Assembly (NCBI RefSeq): GCF_022179445.1
Contig: NZ_BPQU01000025.1
Span: 1-64,000, forward strand
Length of the DNA: 64,000 nt
Direction of reading: 5' to 3'
Origin: Methylobacterium mesophilicum
Lineage (GTDB): Bacteria > Pseudomonadota > Alphaproteobacteria > Rhizobiales > Beijerinckiaceae
Both the position numbers and the translations under genes were made by a program. Shown here piece by piece: positions 15,833-25,412 of this stretch. Numbering within the stretch: position 1 is the stretch's first letter; each line of letters opens with the position of its first letter. Under the pieces are notes generated by a model. That model saw only the letters and a program-made list of their open reading frames with translations, made no database searches and was not told the origin of the DNA.

Positions 15833-16972
15833 TCAGGCAATCGGTCGCGCCAGCACCCCGCCGGTCATCGGCTCGCGCACCCCGGTGGTGGACGGGAACG
15901 TGATCGGCAGGCCCCGCAGGGAGCGCACCGCCAGATACGCGAAGGCCTGCGCCTCCAGGTAGGCCGACGACCACCCGATGGCGTCCGCGGTCGTGATCTC
16001 GGAGCGCAGGTGATAATTCAGGAGCCGCACCAGCTCGCCGTTGCGCGCGCCGCCGCCCGCCACGATCCAGCGGGTCGGGATCTCGGGGGCGTGGTCCAGG
16101 GCCCGGGCCACCGCCCGTGCCGTGAAGGCCGTGAGCGTCGCGGCGCCGTCCTCCGTGGAAAGCTGACCGGCCAGCTTGTGCGAGAACCAGTTCCGGTCGA
16201 GGGATTTCGGCGGGCGGCGGAAGAAGAACGGGTGCATCAGCAGCCAGGCGAGCAGCGGCTCGTCGGCGCGGCCCCGGGCGGCGGTACGGCCGCCGTCGTC
16301 GAGGTTCTTGCCCTCGCGCTCCTGCATCCACTCGTCGATCAGGGCGTTGCCGGGGCCGGTGTCGAAGGCGATCACGCCGCCCTTCGAATCGATCAGCGTG
16401 GCGTTGGCGACGCCGCCGATGTTGAGGATGCCGAACGGTCCGTCGAAGCCCGAGGCCTCGGCCAGCGCCTTGTGGAACACCGGCACCAGCGGCGCGCCCT
16501 GCCCCCCGGCCTCGATGTCCGCCCGGCGCAGGTCGGAGACCACCGGGATGCCGAGCCGGGTGGCCAGCGCCTGCCCGTCGCCGATCTGGATCGAGATGCG
16601 CTGGTCCGGCCGGTGGATCACGGTCTGGCCGTGGAAGCCGATCACGTCGATGTCGCGCGCGTTCAGGCCGTTCTCGGCGAGGAAGCGCTCCACGGCCTCG
16701 GCATGGGCCTGGGTGACGAAGGCCTCCGCCTCGGGCAGCCGCCCGGGCCGGTCGCCCGGATGGAGCACCGATTCCGAATCCTTGGTCGCCACCCGCAGCA
16801 GCGCCTTCTCCTCGTCGGAATAGCCGCGATAGCCGGTCGGCCCCATCGGCTCGAGGAAATTGTTGTGCCCTCGGACGACGTGGACCCGCTCGCCGTCGGT
16901 CTCGATCAGCGCGATGTCGACGCCGTCCAGCGAGGTGCCGCTCATCAGTCCGATCGCGCGCATCATCGCCAT
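15833..16972 (-). CDS. anmK: Anhydro-N-acetylmuramic acid kinase
   Basis: 379 aa from ATG 16972 (MAMMRAIGLMSGTSLDGVD); two further Mets lie within the next few codons, and the longer open frame is not coding-like. Hallmarks are GLMSGTSLDGVD (N-terminal nucleotide loop), 'DVIGFHGQTVIHRP', 'ADIEAGGQGAPLVPVFH' and 'FDTGPGN'. It phosphorylates 1,6-anhydroMurNAc released in peptidoglycan recycling. NagZ, which works in the same pathway, is encoded at 20649. Divergent from tyrS. Confidence 0.93.
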   Translation of the reverse strand: MAMMRAIGLMSGTSLDGVDIALIETDGERVHVVRGHNNFLEPMGPTGYRGYSDEEKALLRVATKDSESVLHPGDRPGRLPEAEAFVTQAHAEAVERFLAENGLNARDIDVIGFHGQTVIHRPDQRISIQIGDGQALATRLGIPVVSDLRRADIEAGGQGAPLVPVFHKALAEASGFDGPFGILNIGGVANATLIDSKGGVIAFDTGPGNALIDEWMQEREGKNLDDGGRTAARGRADEPLLAWLLMHPFFFRRPPKSLDRNWFSHKLAGQLSTEDGAATLTAFTARAVARALDHAPEIPTRWIVAGGGARNGELVRLLNYHLRSEITTADAIGWSSAYLEAQAFAYLAVRSLRGLPITFPSTTGVREPMTGGVLARPIA

Positions 16973-17096
16973 TGTGCTCGACCCCGTGCCTTTCGGCGAA
17001 CGCCCTGCTAAGAGCGCGCCGTATCCTGAACCCCAGCGCGAGCTAGCACGCAGAGCCTCGGCCTGTCGCGCCGGCTCGTGACCCGAGACCGCAGCC

Positions 17097-18368
17097 ATGA
17101 ATGCCGAGAGCTTCGCGCCGAAATCCGACTTCCTGCGGATCCTCACCGAGCGCGGCTATATCCACCAGACCTCGGACCTCGCCGGGATCGATGCCGCGGC
17201 GCTCGAAGGTCGGCTGACGACTTATGTCGGCTACGATTGCACGGCGCCCTCGCTCCATGTCGGGCACCTGTTGTCGATCATGATGCTGCACTGGCTGCAG
17301 GCCACCGGAGCTAAGCCGATCGCCCTCATGGGCGGCGGCACCACCCGGGTCGGCGACCCGTCCGGTCGCGACGAGAGCCGCAAGATCCTGACCGTCGAGC
17401 AGATCGACGCCAACAAGGCCGAGATCCGCAAGACCTTCGATCGGTTCCTGCGCTTCGGCGAGGGCGCCGGCGATGCCGTGATGGTCGACAACGCCGAGTG
17501 GCTGACCAAGCTCAACTACATCGAGATGCTGCGCGACATAGGCCGCCATTTCTCGGTGAACCGCATGCTGTCGATGGACAGCGTCCGGATGCGCCTGGAG
17601 CGCGACCAGGAACTCTCGTTCCTGGAATTCAACTACATGATCCTGCAATCCTACGACTTCGTGGAGCTGAACCGCCGCTACGGCTGCACCCTGCAGATGG
17701 GCGGCTCGGATCAGTGGGGCAACATCGTCAACGGCATCGATCTCGGCCGGCGCATGGGCACGCCCCAGCTCTACGCCCTGACCTGCCCGCTGCTGACCAC
17801 CTCTTCGGGCGCCAAGATGGGCAAGACCGCCGCCGGCGCGGTCTGGCTCAACCCGGACATGCTCAAGCCGTACGATTACTGGCAGTTCTGGCGCAACACC
17901 GAGGATGCGGACGTGGTTCGCTTCCTGAAGCTGTTCACCTTGCTGCCGATGGAAGAGATCGCGCGGCTCGCGGCGCTGGCCGGCTCCGAGATCAACGCGG
18001 CCAAGACGGTGCTCGCCACCGAGGCCACGGCGCTGATGCACGGCCGCGAGGTGGCGGAAGCCGCCGCCGAGACCGCCCGGAAGACGTTCGTCGAAGGCAC
18101 CCTCGCGACGGATCTCCCCAGCGTCACCGTTCCGGCCGCCACCCTCGAAGCCGGACTCGGCGTGCTCACCGCGTTCGGGCCGGACATCGCCAAGCTGGTG
18201 CCCTCGACCAGCGAGGCGCGCCGCCAGATCAAGGGCGGCGGGCTGCGGGTGAACGATGCCCCCGTGACGGACGAGAAGGCGGTGCTGACGCCGGCGGACC
18301 TGACCCAGGACGGGGTGATCAAGCTGTCCTTCGGCAAGAAGCGGCACGTGCTGCTGCGGACGGCGTAG
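17097..18368 (+). CDS. tyrS: Tyrosyl-tRNA synthetase
   Basis: 423 aa. Class I synthetase: HVGH at 54-57, the KMSKS counterpart KMGKT at 240-244, and tyrosine-binding 'YDFVELNRRYGCTLQMGGSDQWGN'. The C-terminal S4 RNA-binding domain is visible from ~355 ('ARRQIKGGGLRVND'). Divergent from anmK with a 124-bp shared upstream region. Confidence 0.95.
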   Translation: MNAESFAPKSDFLRILTERGYIHQTSDLAGIDAAALEGRLTTYVGYDCTAPSLHVGHLLSIMMLHWLQATGAKPIALMGGGTTRVGDPSGRDESRKILTVEQIDANKAEIRKTFDRFLRFGEGAGDAVMVDNAEWLTKLNYIEMLRDIGRHFSVNRMLSMDSVRMRLERDQELSFLEFNYMILQSYDFVELNRRYGCTLQMGGSDQWGNIVNGIDLGRRMGTPQLYALTCPLLTTSSGAKMGKTAAGAVWLNPDMLKPYDYWQFWRNTEDADVVRFLKLFTLLPMEEIARLAALAGSEINAAKTVLATEATALMHGREVAEAAAETARKTFVEGTLATDLPSVTVPAATLEAGLGVLTAFGPDIAKLVPSTSEARRQIKGGGLRVNDAPVTDEKAVLTPADLTQDGVIKLSFGKKRHVLLRTA

Positions 18369-18398
18369 GGCAAGATCGGGTTTCCAAAGGGCCTCCGG

Positions 18399-18690
18399 CC
18401 CAGCCCTTTCAGGATGTTGGGCTGAGGGCCAGGACACGGCGTCGAGCCGGTCTGCACCGCCCCCCTTTCCCGGGCGCATGCAGCGCCAGCGGAATGCGAC
18501 CCGGGACCCAGCACACCACTGCGCGAAGCGTCCGCCCGATCGACCTGTGCCGCTGGCGCGGCGCTTCGTGTGCTCGGTCCCGGATCAGGTTCCGCTTCGC
18601 TTCACCTGCCCGGGAAAGGGGCGCGCGTGAGCTGCTCAGGAGCGCTGATCCCACGACACGCCCGTGGCCAAACACCTTGAAAGGGCTGGG
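18399..18690. repeat. Non-coding element with inverted ~23-bp ends
   Basis: Between tyrS and tatC (gap 18369-18729). The left end CCCAGCCCTTTCAGGATGTTGG (18399-18420) and right end CCAAACACCTTGAAAGGGCTGGG (18668-18690) are inverted copies of the motif also found at 9847. The interior is itself loosely palindromic: CCCCTTTCCCGGGC near 18470 pairs with GCCCGGGAAAGGGG near 18615, and 'cccagcacac' with 'gtgtgctcgg'. No gene seen. Looks like a MITE-like or bacterial interspersed repeat element. Confidence 0.6.
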
Positions 18691-18729
18691 TCCGTAACCG
18701 TTTGAAACCCGGACTTGTCGATCCGACCC

Positions 18730-19530
18730 TTACGGATCCAACCCTTCCGCGGCCCGACGTGCCGCGCGCACCTTCTCCACCCGGGCCACCGAGAACACCG
18801 AGGCCTCGTAGAGGATCAGCATCGGCAGCGCGAGCGAGAGCTGGGAAATGACGTCCGGCGGGGTCAACACCGCGGCCACGACGAAGACGAGAACGATCGC
18901 GTAGCGGCGCTTCTCGCGCAGGAAGGCTGCGTCGATGATGCCGATCTGGCCGAGCAGCGTCAGGATCACCGGCAACTGGAACGCGATGCCGAAGGCGAAG
19001 ATCAGCGTCATGATCAGCGAGAGATACTCGTCGACCTTGGGCAGCAGCTTGATCGTCGGCTCGCCGGCCACGCCGACCTGCTGCAGCGACACCGAGAACT
19101 TGATCAGCAGCGGCATCGCCAGGAAGAACACCACCAGCGCGCCGAGGATGAAGAAGATCGGCGTGGCCACGAGGTAGGGCAGGAACGCCTTGCGCTCGTT
19201 CCGGTACAGGCCCGGAGCCACGAAGGCGTAGATCTGCGTGGCGATCACCGGAAAGGCCAGGAACGCGGCGCCGAACACGCTGAGCTTGATGTTGGTGAAC
19301 ACCTGCTCGAGGAAGTGCGTCGCGATCAGCTCGGCGTTCTGGACCCCCACGATCGAGACGTAGGGATAGACCAGGATGTTGTAGATATCCCGGGAAAAGA
19401 AAAAGCAGCCGAAGAACATCACCACGAAGGCCGCCAGCGACTTGATCAGCCGCGCGCGCAATTCGATCAGATGTTCGAGCAGCGGCGCCCGGGACGCTTC
19501 GATCTCGGCCTCGTCGGCGTCGCTCATCAT
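18730..19530 (-). CDS. tatC: Sec-independent protein translocase TatC
   Basis: 266 aa with six hydrophobic segments. The N-terminal cytoplasmic part ends in 'LLEHLIELRARLIKS', matching TatC's conserved HLxELR; 'FAPGLYRNERKAF' is the family's periplasmic/cytoplasmic loop pattern. It is the twin-arginine signal receptor in the inner membrane. Start overlaps the tatB stop by 4 bp. Confidence 0.95.
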   Translation of the reverse strand: MMSDADEAEIEASRAPLLEHLIELRARLIKSLAAFVVMFFGCFFFSRDIYNILVYPYVSIVGVQNAELIATHFLEQVFTNIKLSVFGAAFLAFPVIATQIYAFVAPGLYRNERKAFLPYLVATPIFFILGALVVFFLAMPLLIKFSVSLQQVGVAGEPTIKLLPKVDEYLSLIMTLIFAFGIAFQLPVILTLLGQIGIIDAAFLREKRRYAIVLVFVVAAVLTPPDVISQLSLALPMLILYEASVFSVARVEKVRAARRAAEGLDP

Positions 19531-20114
19531 CGGGCAGTGGCGCCGTTCTTCGGATCCAGGGGAGCGTCGTGCGGGGTCGGAGGTTCGGCCGGCGGCCCGT
19601 AGGGATCGTCGACCGAGCCGGGGACCGGGAGCGGGGCCTCGGGCGGGGCGGCGTGCGGCACCGCGTCGGTATGCGGCGCAGCCTCGGCGGCAGCCGGCTC
19701 TGCGTTGGCCGGTGCGACCGCGTCCTGCTCGGCCTTGAGCTGCGCGGTGGCGTCGGCCAGGGAGCGCGCGTCCGCGGCCGGCTTCTCAGGGCCCAGGGGC
19801 TCGGAACCCTGGCGGGCGGCGACCCGGCCCTCGACCGCGCCTTTCAATTCGTCCCGGATCGTCTGGACCGGATTGAAGCCGGAACTCGCGGTACGGACCG
19901 TGTTGCGGATGCCGTCGACCTCCTTGCGGACTTCGTCGAGTTCGGCTTCGCGGATCGCCTCGTTGAACTGCATCTGAAACTCGCCGGCCATGCGGCGCAG
20001 TTTCGTGGTGATCTGCCCGACGGTGCGCAGCGCCTTCGGCAGGTCCTTCGGCCCGATGACGATGAGGGCGACGCCGCCGATCAGCATCACCTCGCCCCAG
20101 CTCATGTCCAGCAT
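19527..20114 (-). CDS. tatB: Sec-independent protein translocase TatB
   Basis: 195 aa. One N-terminal span followed by an amphipathic helix: 'MSWGEVMLIGGVALIVIGPKDLP', the E and GP(K)DLP typical of TatB. The C-terminal half is long, Ala/Pro-rich and acidic, without fold. Partner of TatC in Tat substrate recognition. Lies 86 bp after tatA. Confidence 0.92.
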   Translation of the reverse strand: MLDMSWGEVMLIGGVALIVIGPKDLPKALRTVGQITTKLRRMAGEFQMQFNEAIREAELDEVRKEVDGIRNTVRTASSGFNPVQTIRDELKGAVEGRVAARQGSEPLGPEKPAADARSLADATAQLKAEQDAVAPANAEPAAAEAAPHTDAVPHAAPPEAPLPVPGSVDDPYGPPAEPPTPHDAPLDPKNGATAR

Positions 20115-20200
20115 GTCGTCGACGGTCCCGCTGCCCTGGGATCCGGACCTCGATCCGAACCCCGTCAGGCTCTACACCACAGCGCGCGCCCTGACAGTCC

Positions 20201-20476
20201 TCAGACCGGCTTGCGCTCGCCGCCGGGCAGATGGCTCGCCGGAACCGCGGTCCCGGGGCTCGTCTCGGCGGTGTGGGGGATGGTGCGGACCGGCTCGTTC
20301 GGTGGAGCGACCGGCTGGCTGCTGGCCGGCGGCGTCTCGTCCTCGGCCATGCCCTTCTTGAACGCCTTGATGCCCTTGGCGACGTCGCCCATCAGGTCGG
20401 AGACCTTGCCGCGTCCGAACAGCAGCATGACGATGACGGCAACGATGACCCAGTGCCAGATACTCATGCTGCCCAT
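20201..20476 (-). CDS. tatA: Sec-independent protein translocase TatA
   Basis: 91 aa from ATG 20476, preceded by GGAGG. 'MSIWHWVIVAVIVMLLFGRGKV' is the TatA membrane helix with the FGxGK hinge, then an amphipathic helix 'GDVAKGIKAFKKGM'. It forms the Tat pore. First gene of tatABC. In many alphaproteobacteria scpA and scpB lie between nagZ and tatA; here only about 170 bp separate them. Confidence 0.93.
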   Translation of the reverse strand: MGSMSIWHWVIVAVIVMLLFGRGKVSDLMGDVAKGIKAFKKGMAEDETPPASSQPVAPPNEPVRTIPHTAETSPGTAVPASHLPGGERKPV

Positions 20477-20648
20477 GGCAACCTCCTGCGTGCGCCCACC
20501 TGGCCGCGCCCACTTGCCTGCGCTCCCCTGAGGGAGCGGGACGCCACGACCGGTTGAAGAATTCCGGGCGAACCTAGGGATCGGACCGCCCGAACACAAG
20601 CAGAGGCGGCATCAGGGACGGTGGATGCCCGCGGTGGAAGGCCGCGGA

Positions 20649-21656
20649 TCAGGCGGCGGTGGCGAGCGCGGCGGCGAACCGGGCCCGGGCTTCGGGCACG
20701 TCGAGCCCGTCGCCGGCGCGGTCCAGGCGGGCGAGCGCGGCTGCGGCCCGCCGGGCGGCTGCGCCGTCGAGGATTGGTGCCGCCTCGGCGACCGCCCGCA
20801 TCTCGTCCATCGCGCCGTTGCAGTGCAGCCCGACATCGACCCCCGCCGCGAAGGCGGCCTCGGTGCGGTCGCGGAACGTGCCGGTGAGCGCGTGCATCGA
20901 CAGGTCGTCGGTCATCAGCAGCCCGTCGAAGCCGATGGCGCCGCGGATCACGTCGCGGATGACGGTCGCCGACTGGGTCGCCGGGCGGTCGGGATCGATG
21001 GCCGTGAAGACGACGTGGGCGCTCATCGCCATCGGCAGGTCGGCGAGCGCCTGGAACGGCCGGAAATCCTGGGCAGCCAGCGCCGCCAGGGTGGCTTCCA
21101 CCACCGGCAGCCCATGATGGCTGTCGCAGGCGGCGCGGCCATGGCCGGGCACGTGCTTCATCACCGGCAGGACGCCGCCGGCCATCAGGCCTTCCGCGAC
21201 GGCCCGGCCGATCTCGGCCACCCGATCCGGGGTCGATCCGTAGGCCCGGTCGCCGATGATGTCGTGCGAGCCCGAGGCCGGCACGTCCAGCACGGGGGCG
21301 CAATCGACGTTGATGCCGACCTCGGCGAGATCGTGGGCCATCAGCCGGGCCCCGAGCCGCGCGATCGCGGTGGCGCTTCCGTTCAGGCGACCGTAGCGCC
21401 CGCCCGCCGGGTAGGCCGGCCAGTGCGGCGGGCCCATGCGCTGGACCCGGCCGCCCTCCTGGTCGATCAGGATCGGGGCTGCGTCGGAGCCCAGGCAGTC
21501 CCGCAGCGACGCCGTCAGCGCCCGGACCTCGTCCGGCGTGCCGATGTTGCGCTTGAACAGGATGAAGCCCCAGGGCCGCACGTCCCGGAAGAAGGCGGCC
21601 TCCTCGACGGAGAGCGTCTTGCCGGCGCAGCCGAGGATCAGGGCACGGGCGGTCAT
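20649..21656 (-). CDS. nagZ: Beta-N-acetylhexosaminidase NagZ (GH3)
   Basis: 335 aa. Glycoside hydrolase family 3 signatures: 'LIDQEGGRVQRM', 'KHVPGHGRACDSHHGLP' (His/Asp dyad loop) and the nucleophile Asp in 'MTDDLSMHAL'. It removes GlcNAc from GlcNAc-anhydroMurNAc peptides in cytosolic wall recycling, upstream of AnmK. The downstream side faces tatA directly. Confidence 0.93.
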   Translation of the reverse strand: MTARALILGCAGKTLSVEEAAFFRDVRPWGFILFKRNIGTPDEVRALTASLRDCLGSDAAPILIDQEGGRVQRMGPPHWPAYPAGGRYGRLNGSATAIARLGARLMAHDLAEVGINVDCAPVLDVPASGSHDIIGDRAYGSTPDRVAEIGRAVAEGLMAGGVLPVMKHVPGHGRAACDSHHGLPVVEATLAALAAQDFRPFQALADLPMAMSAHVVFTAIDPDRPATQSATVIRDVIRGAIGFDGLLMTDDLSMHALTGTFRDRTEAAFAAGVDVGLHCNGAMDEMRAVAEAAPILDGAAARRAAAALARLDRAGDGLDVPEARARFAAALATAA

Positions 21657-21840
21657 GCGGGGTTCTCGGTGGCCGCGCGGGTGCGGCGGAAGATCGATCG
21701 GGTTCGGCGAATCGGTGCTGGCAGAGTCGGACGGGAACAGGGAGCCGGCAAGGCGAAACCGCGGGGCCGCCTCGATGAAGACCGCCTCGGGGACCGAGTG
21801 TTGCGGGCGGGACTCGCGTGCACCGTCCCCTCAGCTTGGC

Positions 21841-21863
21841 CCCTCCCCGTCCGCTGGGGAGGG
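21841..21863 (-). terminator. Hairpin downstream of the argS-SPOR unit
   Basis: CCCTCCCC (21841-21848) and GGGGAGGG (21856-21863) form an 8-bp stem with a 7-nt loop, about 100 bp beyond the SPOR-gene stop. The 309-bp gap 21657-21965 holds nothing else that I can support. Confidence 0.45.
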
Positions 21864-21965
21864 AAACACGCCTGGCCCCGGCCGTCGCTCACGTCCGGCG
21901 ACGATGCGTGGACATCGTCTCGCGCTGGATCGCGAGCACCACCGGTGGCCGGCGTTACCGCGACC

Positions 21966-23321
21966 TCAGTTCTTGGCCACGAAGCACTGCCCGCCTTCGC
22001 CCTGCAGGGTGCTGCACAGGCTGGTCGCCTCATTCTTGGCCAGCGGCCCGACGCGGACGCGGAAGATCGTCTTGCCGTTGACCTCGGCCTGGCGGATCAG
22101 CTCGGGCTTGCCGGCGAGGCCGCTGTACTTGGCCTGCATCTGCTTGAGCGCCGCCTTCGCCTCGGCGGCGGAGCTGCGGACGCCGAGCTGGACCGAGAAC
22201 CCGCCGACCGAACCGGTCTTGACGGTGTCGTCGACGGCGTCCGGCGCGTCCGGGGCCGGCGTGGCCACCGTGGCGACCCGCTGCGCGGCCTTCGGGGCCG
22301 GCTTGACGGCGACGGACTTCGGCGGGGCGGCATCGGCCGCCATGGAATTCGGCGCGGCCTGGACCGGCTCGGGATCCGGCGCCGCCAGGGAGGCGGCGGC
22401 CTGGCGGCCGGGCTTGGACTTGGTCTGGGGCGGCTCGTCGGTGGGCAACACCATGGTCGGGATCGGGGCCGGCGCGGCGTCGGCCTGGGCCTCGCGCTGG
22501 ACCGGCGCGGGAGGGGCCTCCGGCTTCACCGCGACGGTGCGGACCCGGCGCGGCTCGCCGAACGCCTCGAACGGGCCGTTACCAGGCGTGGTGCCGCTCT
22601 GCGCACCGCCGGCAGGACCGGTCCCCTGCGCCGCGCGGGCCGCCTCGGCGACGTCGATGGGCTGCTCCTCGCGGTTGACGATCTTGATCTGGCCTTCCTT
22701 GGTCTTGCCCTTGGTGTCGTAGATCTGCCGGTTCTGGTCCGGGATCTCGACGCCGTCGGCGACCTTCGGGGCGACCTTGAGCGGGGTCGAATCGGCCTGG
22801 ACCACCGGCACGCCGCCGGCGCCGCCCGAACCCTGCAGGCCCCTGTAGGTGAGCGCCCCCGTCACCGCCACGGCGACGATGGCGATGCCGGCGCCGACGG
22901 AGGCCAGGCGGCGGCGCGGGTTCACCCGGCGCAGGGTGCGGCCGTCCGCGTAGTCCGACGCGGCGGGCTCCTGCGGATCCACGGCTTCCGCGCCGTACGC
23001 GACCGGCTCCTCGTGGGTGTCGCGCTCCACCGAGGCCAGGTACTGGTCGAAGGCGTCGGCGGGGTTCGGCTTGGCCGGCTCGGCGGCGAAACTCGGCTCG
23101 ACCCGGCCGTCCCAGCCGGCCTGCGGTTGTGCGGGCGCCGCGCCACGCATCTCGTCGCGGGCCGCAAGAAGCGCGCGGAAGGGGTCGTCCTGTCCGACGA
23201 TCCGCGCCAGCTCGGCCAGCGGATCGGGCTTGGCGCCACCCGAGGCGACGCGCCCCTGCTCCTGACGCAGATCGCGCGCGAGGGCGTCCAAATCGACCTG
23301 AGCGCGCGAAGCGTTCGTCAT
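21966..23321 (-). CDS. SPOR-domain cell-division/envelope protein
   Basis: 451 aa. A charged cytoplasmic N-terminus (1-~135) is followed by one membrane span (~139-158), a long Pro/Ala-rich periplasmic linker, and a C-terminal SPOR domain (~372-451: 'GGFSVQLGVRSSAAEAKAAL', 'RVRVGPLAKNEA--LC---Q-EGG-CFV'). SPOR domains bind denuded septal peptidoglycan. The position between argS and nagZ is the usual alphaproteobacterial one. Confidence 0.88.
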   Translation of the reverse strand: MTNASRAQVDLDALARDLRQEQGRVASGGAKPDPLAELARIVGQDDPFRALLAARDEMRGAAPAQPQAGWDGRVEPSFAAEPAKPNPADAFDQYLASVERDTHEEPVAYGAEAVDPQEPAASDYADGRTLRRVNPRRRLASVGAGIAIVAVAVTGALTYRGLQGSGGAGGVPVVQADSTPLKVAPKVADGVEIPDQNRQIYDTKGKTKEGQIKIVNREEQPIDVAEAARAAQGTGPAGGAQSGTTPGNGPFEAFGEPRRVRTVAVKPEAPPAPVQREAQADAAPAPIPTMVLPTDEPPQTKSKPGRQAAASLAAPDPEPVQAAPNSMAADAAPPKSVAVKPAPKAAQRVATVATPAPDAPDAVDDTVKTGSVGGFSVQLGVRSSAAEAKAALKQMQAKYSGLAGKPELIRQAEVNGKTIFRVRVGPLAKNEATSLCSTLQGEGGQCFVAKN

Positions 23322-23370
23322 GGCAGCATCCTCACATCACGGCCGGTCACCGGCCCGATGCATATCGAGC

Positions 23371-25122
23371 CTATCGCATCTCATCCGGCGCGGTCACACC
23401 GAGCACTGCGAGGCCGGCCGCGAGGGTACTCCGGAGAGCCTCGACGAGCGCCAGCCGCGCCCAGGTCGACTTTCGTTCGGTTGCATTAACAAACCGTAAT
23501 TGCGGCAAGTCTTTGCCCTTGTTCCATAAAGTATGAAGCGCGGCCGCCATTTCATAGAGGTGGAATGCGATCCGGTGCGGCTCGTGCGCCACGGCCGCCG
23601 ATTCGAGGACGCGGGGATACTGGGCGACCAGCCGCATCACCTCGATCTCGCCGGGATCGGTCAGGAGGTCGAAATCGGCCTCGCGCAGCAACGCTGCCGG
23701 CGAAAGGTCGGCGCCAGGGAAAGCCTCGCGCGCCTGCCGCTGCACCGAGCGGACGCGGGCATGGGCGTACTGGACGTAGAAGACCGGGTTGTCCTTCGAC
23801 TGCTCGACTACCTTGGCGAGGTCGAAATCGAGGGTCGCGTCGTTCTTCCGGTAGAGCATCATGAACCGGATCGCGTCGCGGCCGACCTCGTCGATCACGT
23901 CGCGCAGGGTCACGAACTCGCCGGCCCGCTTCGACATCTTCACGGGTTCGCCCGCGCGCAACAGCCGCACCAGCTGGCAGAGCTTCACGTCGAGCGTCGC
24001 CTTGCCGTCGCTGACCGCCTTCACGGCCGCCTGCATGCGCTTGACGTAGCCGCCGTGGTCGGCGCCGAGCACGTCGATCAGCTCGGTGGCGCCCGCAAGG
24101 TACTTCGCGCGGTGGTAGGCGATGTCGGAGGCGAAGTAGGTGTAGGACCCGTCCGACTTCAGCAGCGGACGGTCGTTGTCGTCGCCGAAATCCTTGGTCC
24201 GGAACAGCGTCTGCTCGCGGTCCTCCCAATCTTCGGGCAACTGGCCCTTGGGCGGCGGCAGGCGGCCCTCGTAGACGAGCCCGCGCTCGCGCAGCTCCTG
24301 GAGCAGGGCCTTCACGGCGCCGCTCTGCTGCAGCGTCCGCTCGGAGAAGAACACGTCGTGCCGGATGCCGATCGCCGCGAGGTCGGCCCGGATCATGTCC
24401 ATCATCATGGCGAGGGCCGTTTCGCGCACGGCGGGGAGCCATTCGGACTCCGGCCGGTCGAGGAGCGCGCGGCCGTGAGTCTCGGCGAGGTGGACGCCGA
24501 CGGGCTTGAGGTAATCGCCCGGATAGAGCCCTTCGGCGATCGCGAACGGCTCGCCCAGCGCCTCGCGGTAACGCTGGTAGGCGGATCGGGCCAGGACATC
24601 GACCTGGGCGCCGGCGTCGTTGATGTAATATTCCCGCGTCACCTGGCGGCCGGCCGCGACCAGGAGGTTGCACAGGGCGTCGCCGAACACCGCGCCGCGG
24701 CCGTGGCCGACATGCATCGGTCCGGTGGGGTTGGCCGAGACGTACTCGACGTTGATCGCTCCCCCGGGGAGCTGGGCGCGGCCGAACTGCTCGGGGTCCG
24801 CGAGCGCGCTGCGGATCACATCCTGGAAGATCCCGGGCGCGAGCCGAAGGTTGATGAAGCCCGGGCCCGCGACGCCGGCCTCCAGGATGCGCGGGTCGGC
24901 GCGTAGTTCCGCGGCCAGGGCCTCCCCCAGGGCCTTCGGGTTGGTCCGTGCCTCCTTGGCCAGGACCAGCGCGGCGTTCGTGGCCAGGTCGCCATGCGTC
25001 GTGTCGCGCGGCGGCTCGACGACGACGCGGCCGAGGTCGAGGCCCTGGGGCAGCTGGCCGGCGCGGGTCAGCGCCTCCACGGCCTCGCGCACACGCGCCT
25101 CGAACAGGGCGAAGATGTTCAT
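23371..25122 (-). CDS. argS: Arginyl-tRNA synthetase
   Basis: 583 aa. Class I: NPTGPMHVGH (131-140) is the HIGH box, and 'VKMSKRAGEFVTL' the KMSKS-like box. The C-terminal DALR anticodon domain ends with 'RLALVEALRSTLAAGLAVLGV'. The start at ATG 25122 gives a typical N-terminus (MNIFALFEARV). Followed by the SPOR gene after 49 bp; probably co-transcribed. Confidence 0.95.
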   Translation of the reverse strand: MNIFALFEARVREAVEALTRAGQLPQGLDLGRVVVEPPRDTTHGDLATNAALVLAKEARTNPKALGEALAAELRADPRILEAGVAGPGFINLRLAPGIFQDVIRSALADPEQFGRAQLPGGAINVEYVSANPTGPMHVGHGRGAVFGDALCNLLVAAGRQVTREYYINDAGAQVDVLARSAYQRYREALGEPFAIAEGLYPGDYLKPVGVHLAETHGRALLDRPESEWLPAVRETALAMMMDMIRADLAAIGIRHDVFFSERTLQQSGAVKALLQELRERGLVYEGRLPPPKGQLPEDWEDREQTLFRTKDFGDDNDRPLLKSDGSYTYFASDIAYHRAKYLAGATELIDVLGADHGGYVKRMQAAVKAVSDGKATLDVKLCQLVRLLRAGEPVKMSKRAGEFVTLRDVIDEVGRDAIRFMMLYRKNDATLDFDLAKVVEQSKDNPVFYVQYAHARVRSVQRQAREAFPGADLSPAALLREADFDLLTDPGEIEVMRLVAQYPRVLESAAVAHEPHRIAFHLYEMAAALHTLWNKGKDLPQLRFVNATERKSTWARLALVEALRSTLAAGLAVLGVTAPDEMR

Positions 25123-25412
25123 CGGTCTCGGTCTCGCTCGCGCGGGGATGCTGCCGCAGGGCCGTCTCGGCCCGCGCCCGCCGGGAGCCGTCTAGCAAGG
25201 GGGCGGGAGAGTGTCACGGCGGCGACGCGGGCCGGCCGGCCCGCGGAGCAAGCCGGCGTTAACCGCGCCACCGGAACGAGCTGGCATTCGGCGGGAACAG
25301 CGCAGTTTATCCCCACGCGATGACTACCGACGCCCACCGGACCATCTTGTCTTGGGTCGCGAGAGTCTATGTGATCGACAAGATCGCAAAATTCTCGATC
25401 TTGGAGATCTTC

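Noticed and set aside
20625..23489. 954-codon open frame on the + strand opposite nagZ and the SPOR gene
   Set aside because: Spans two recognised minus-strand genes and has low-complexity Arg/Gly/Asp composition; a shadow frame.
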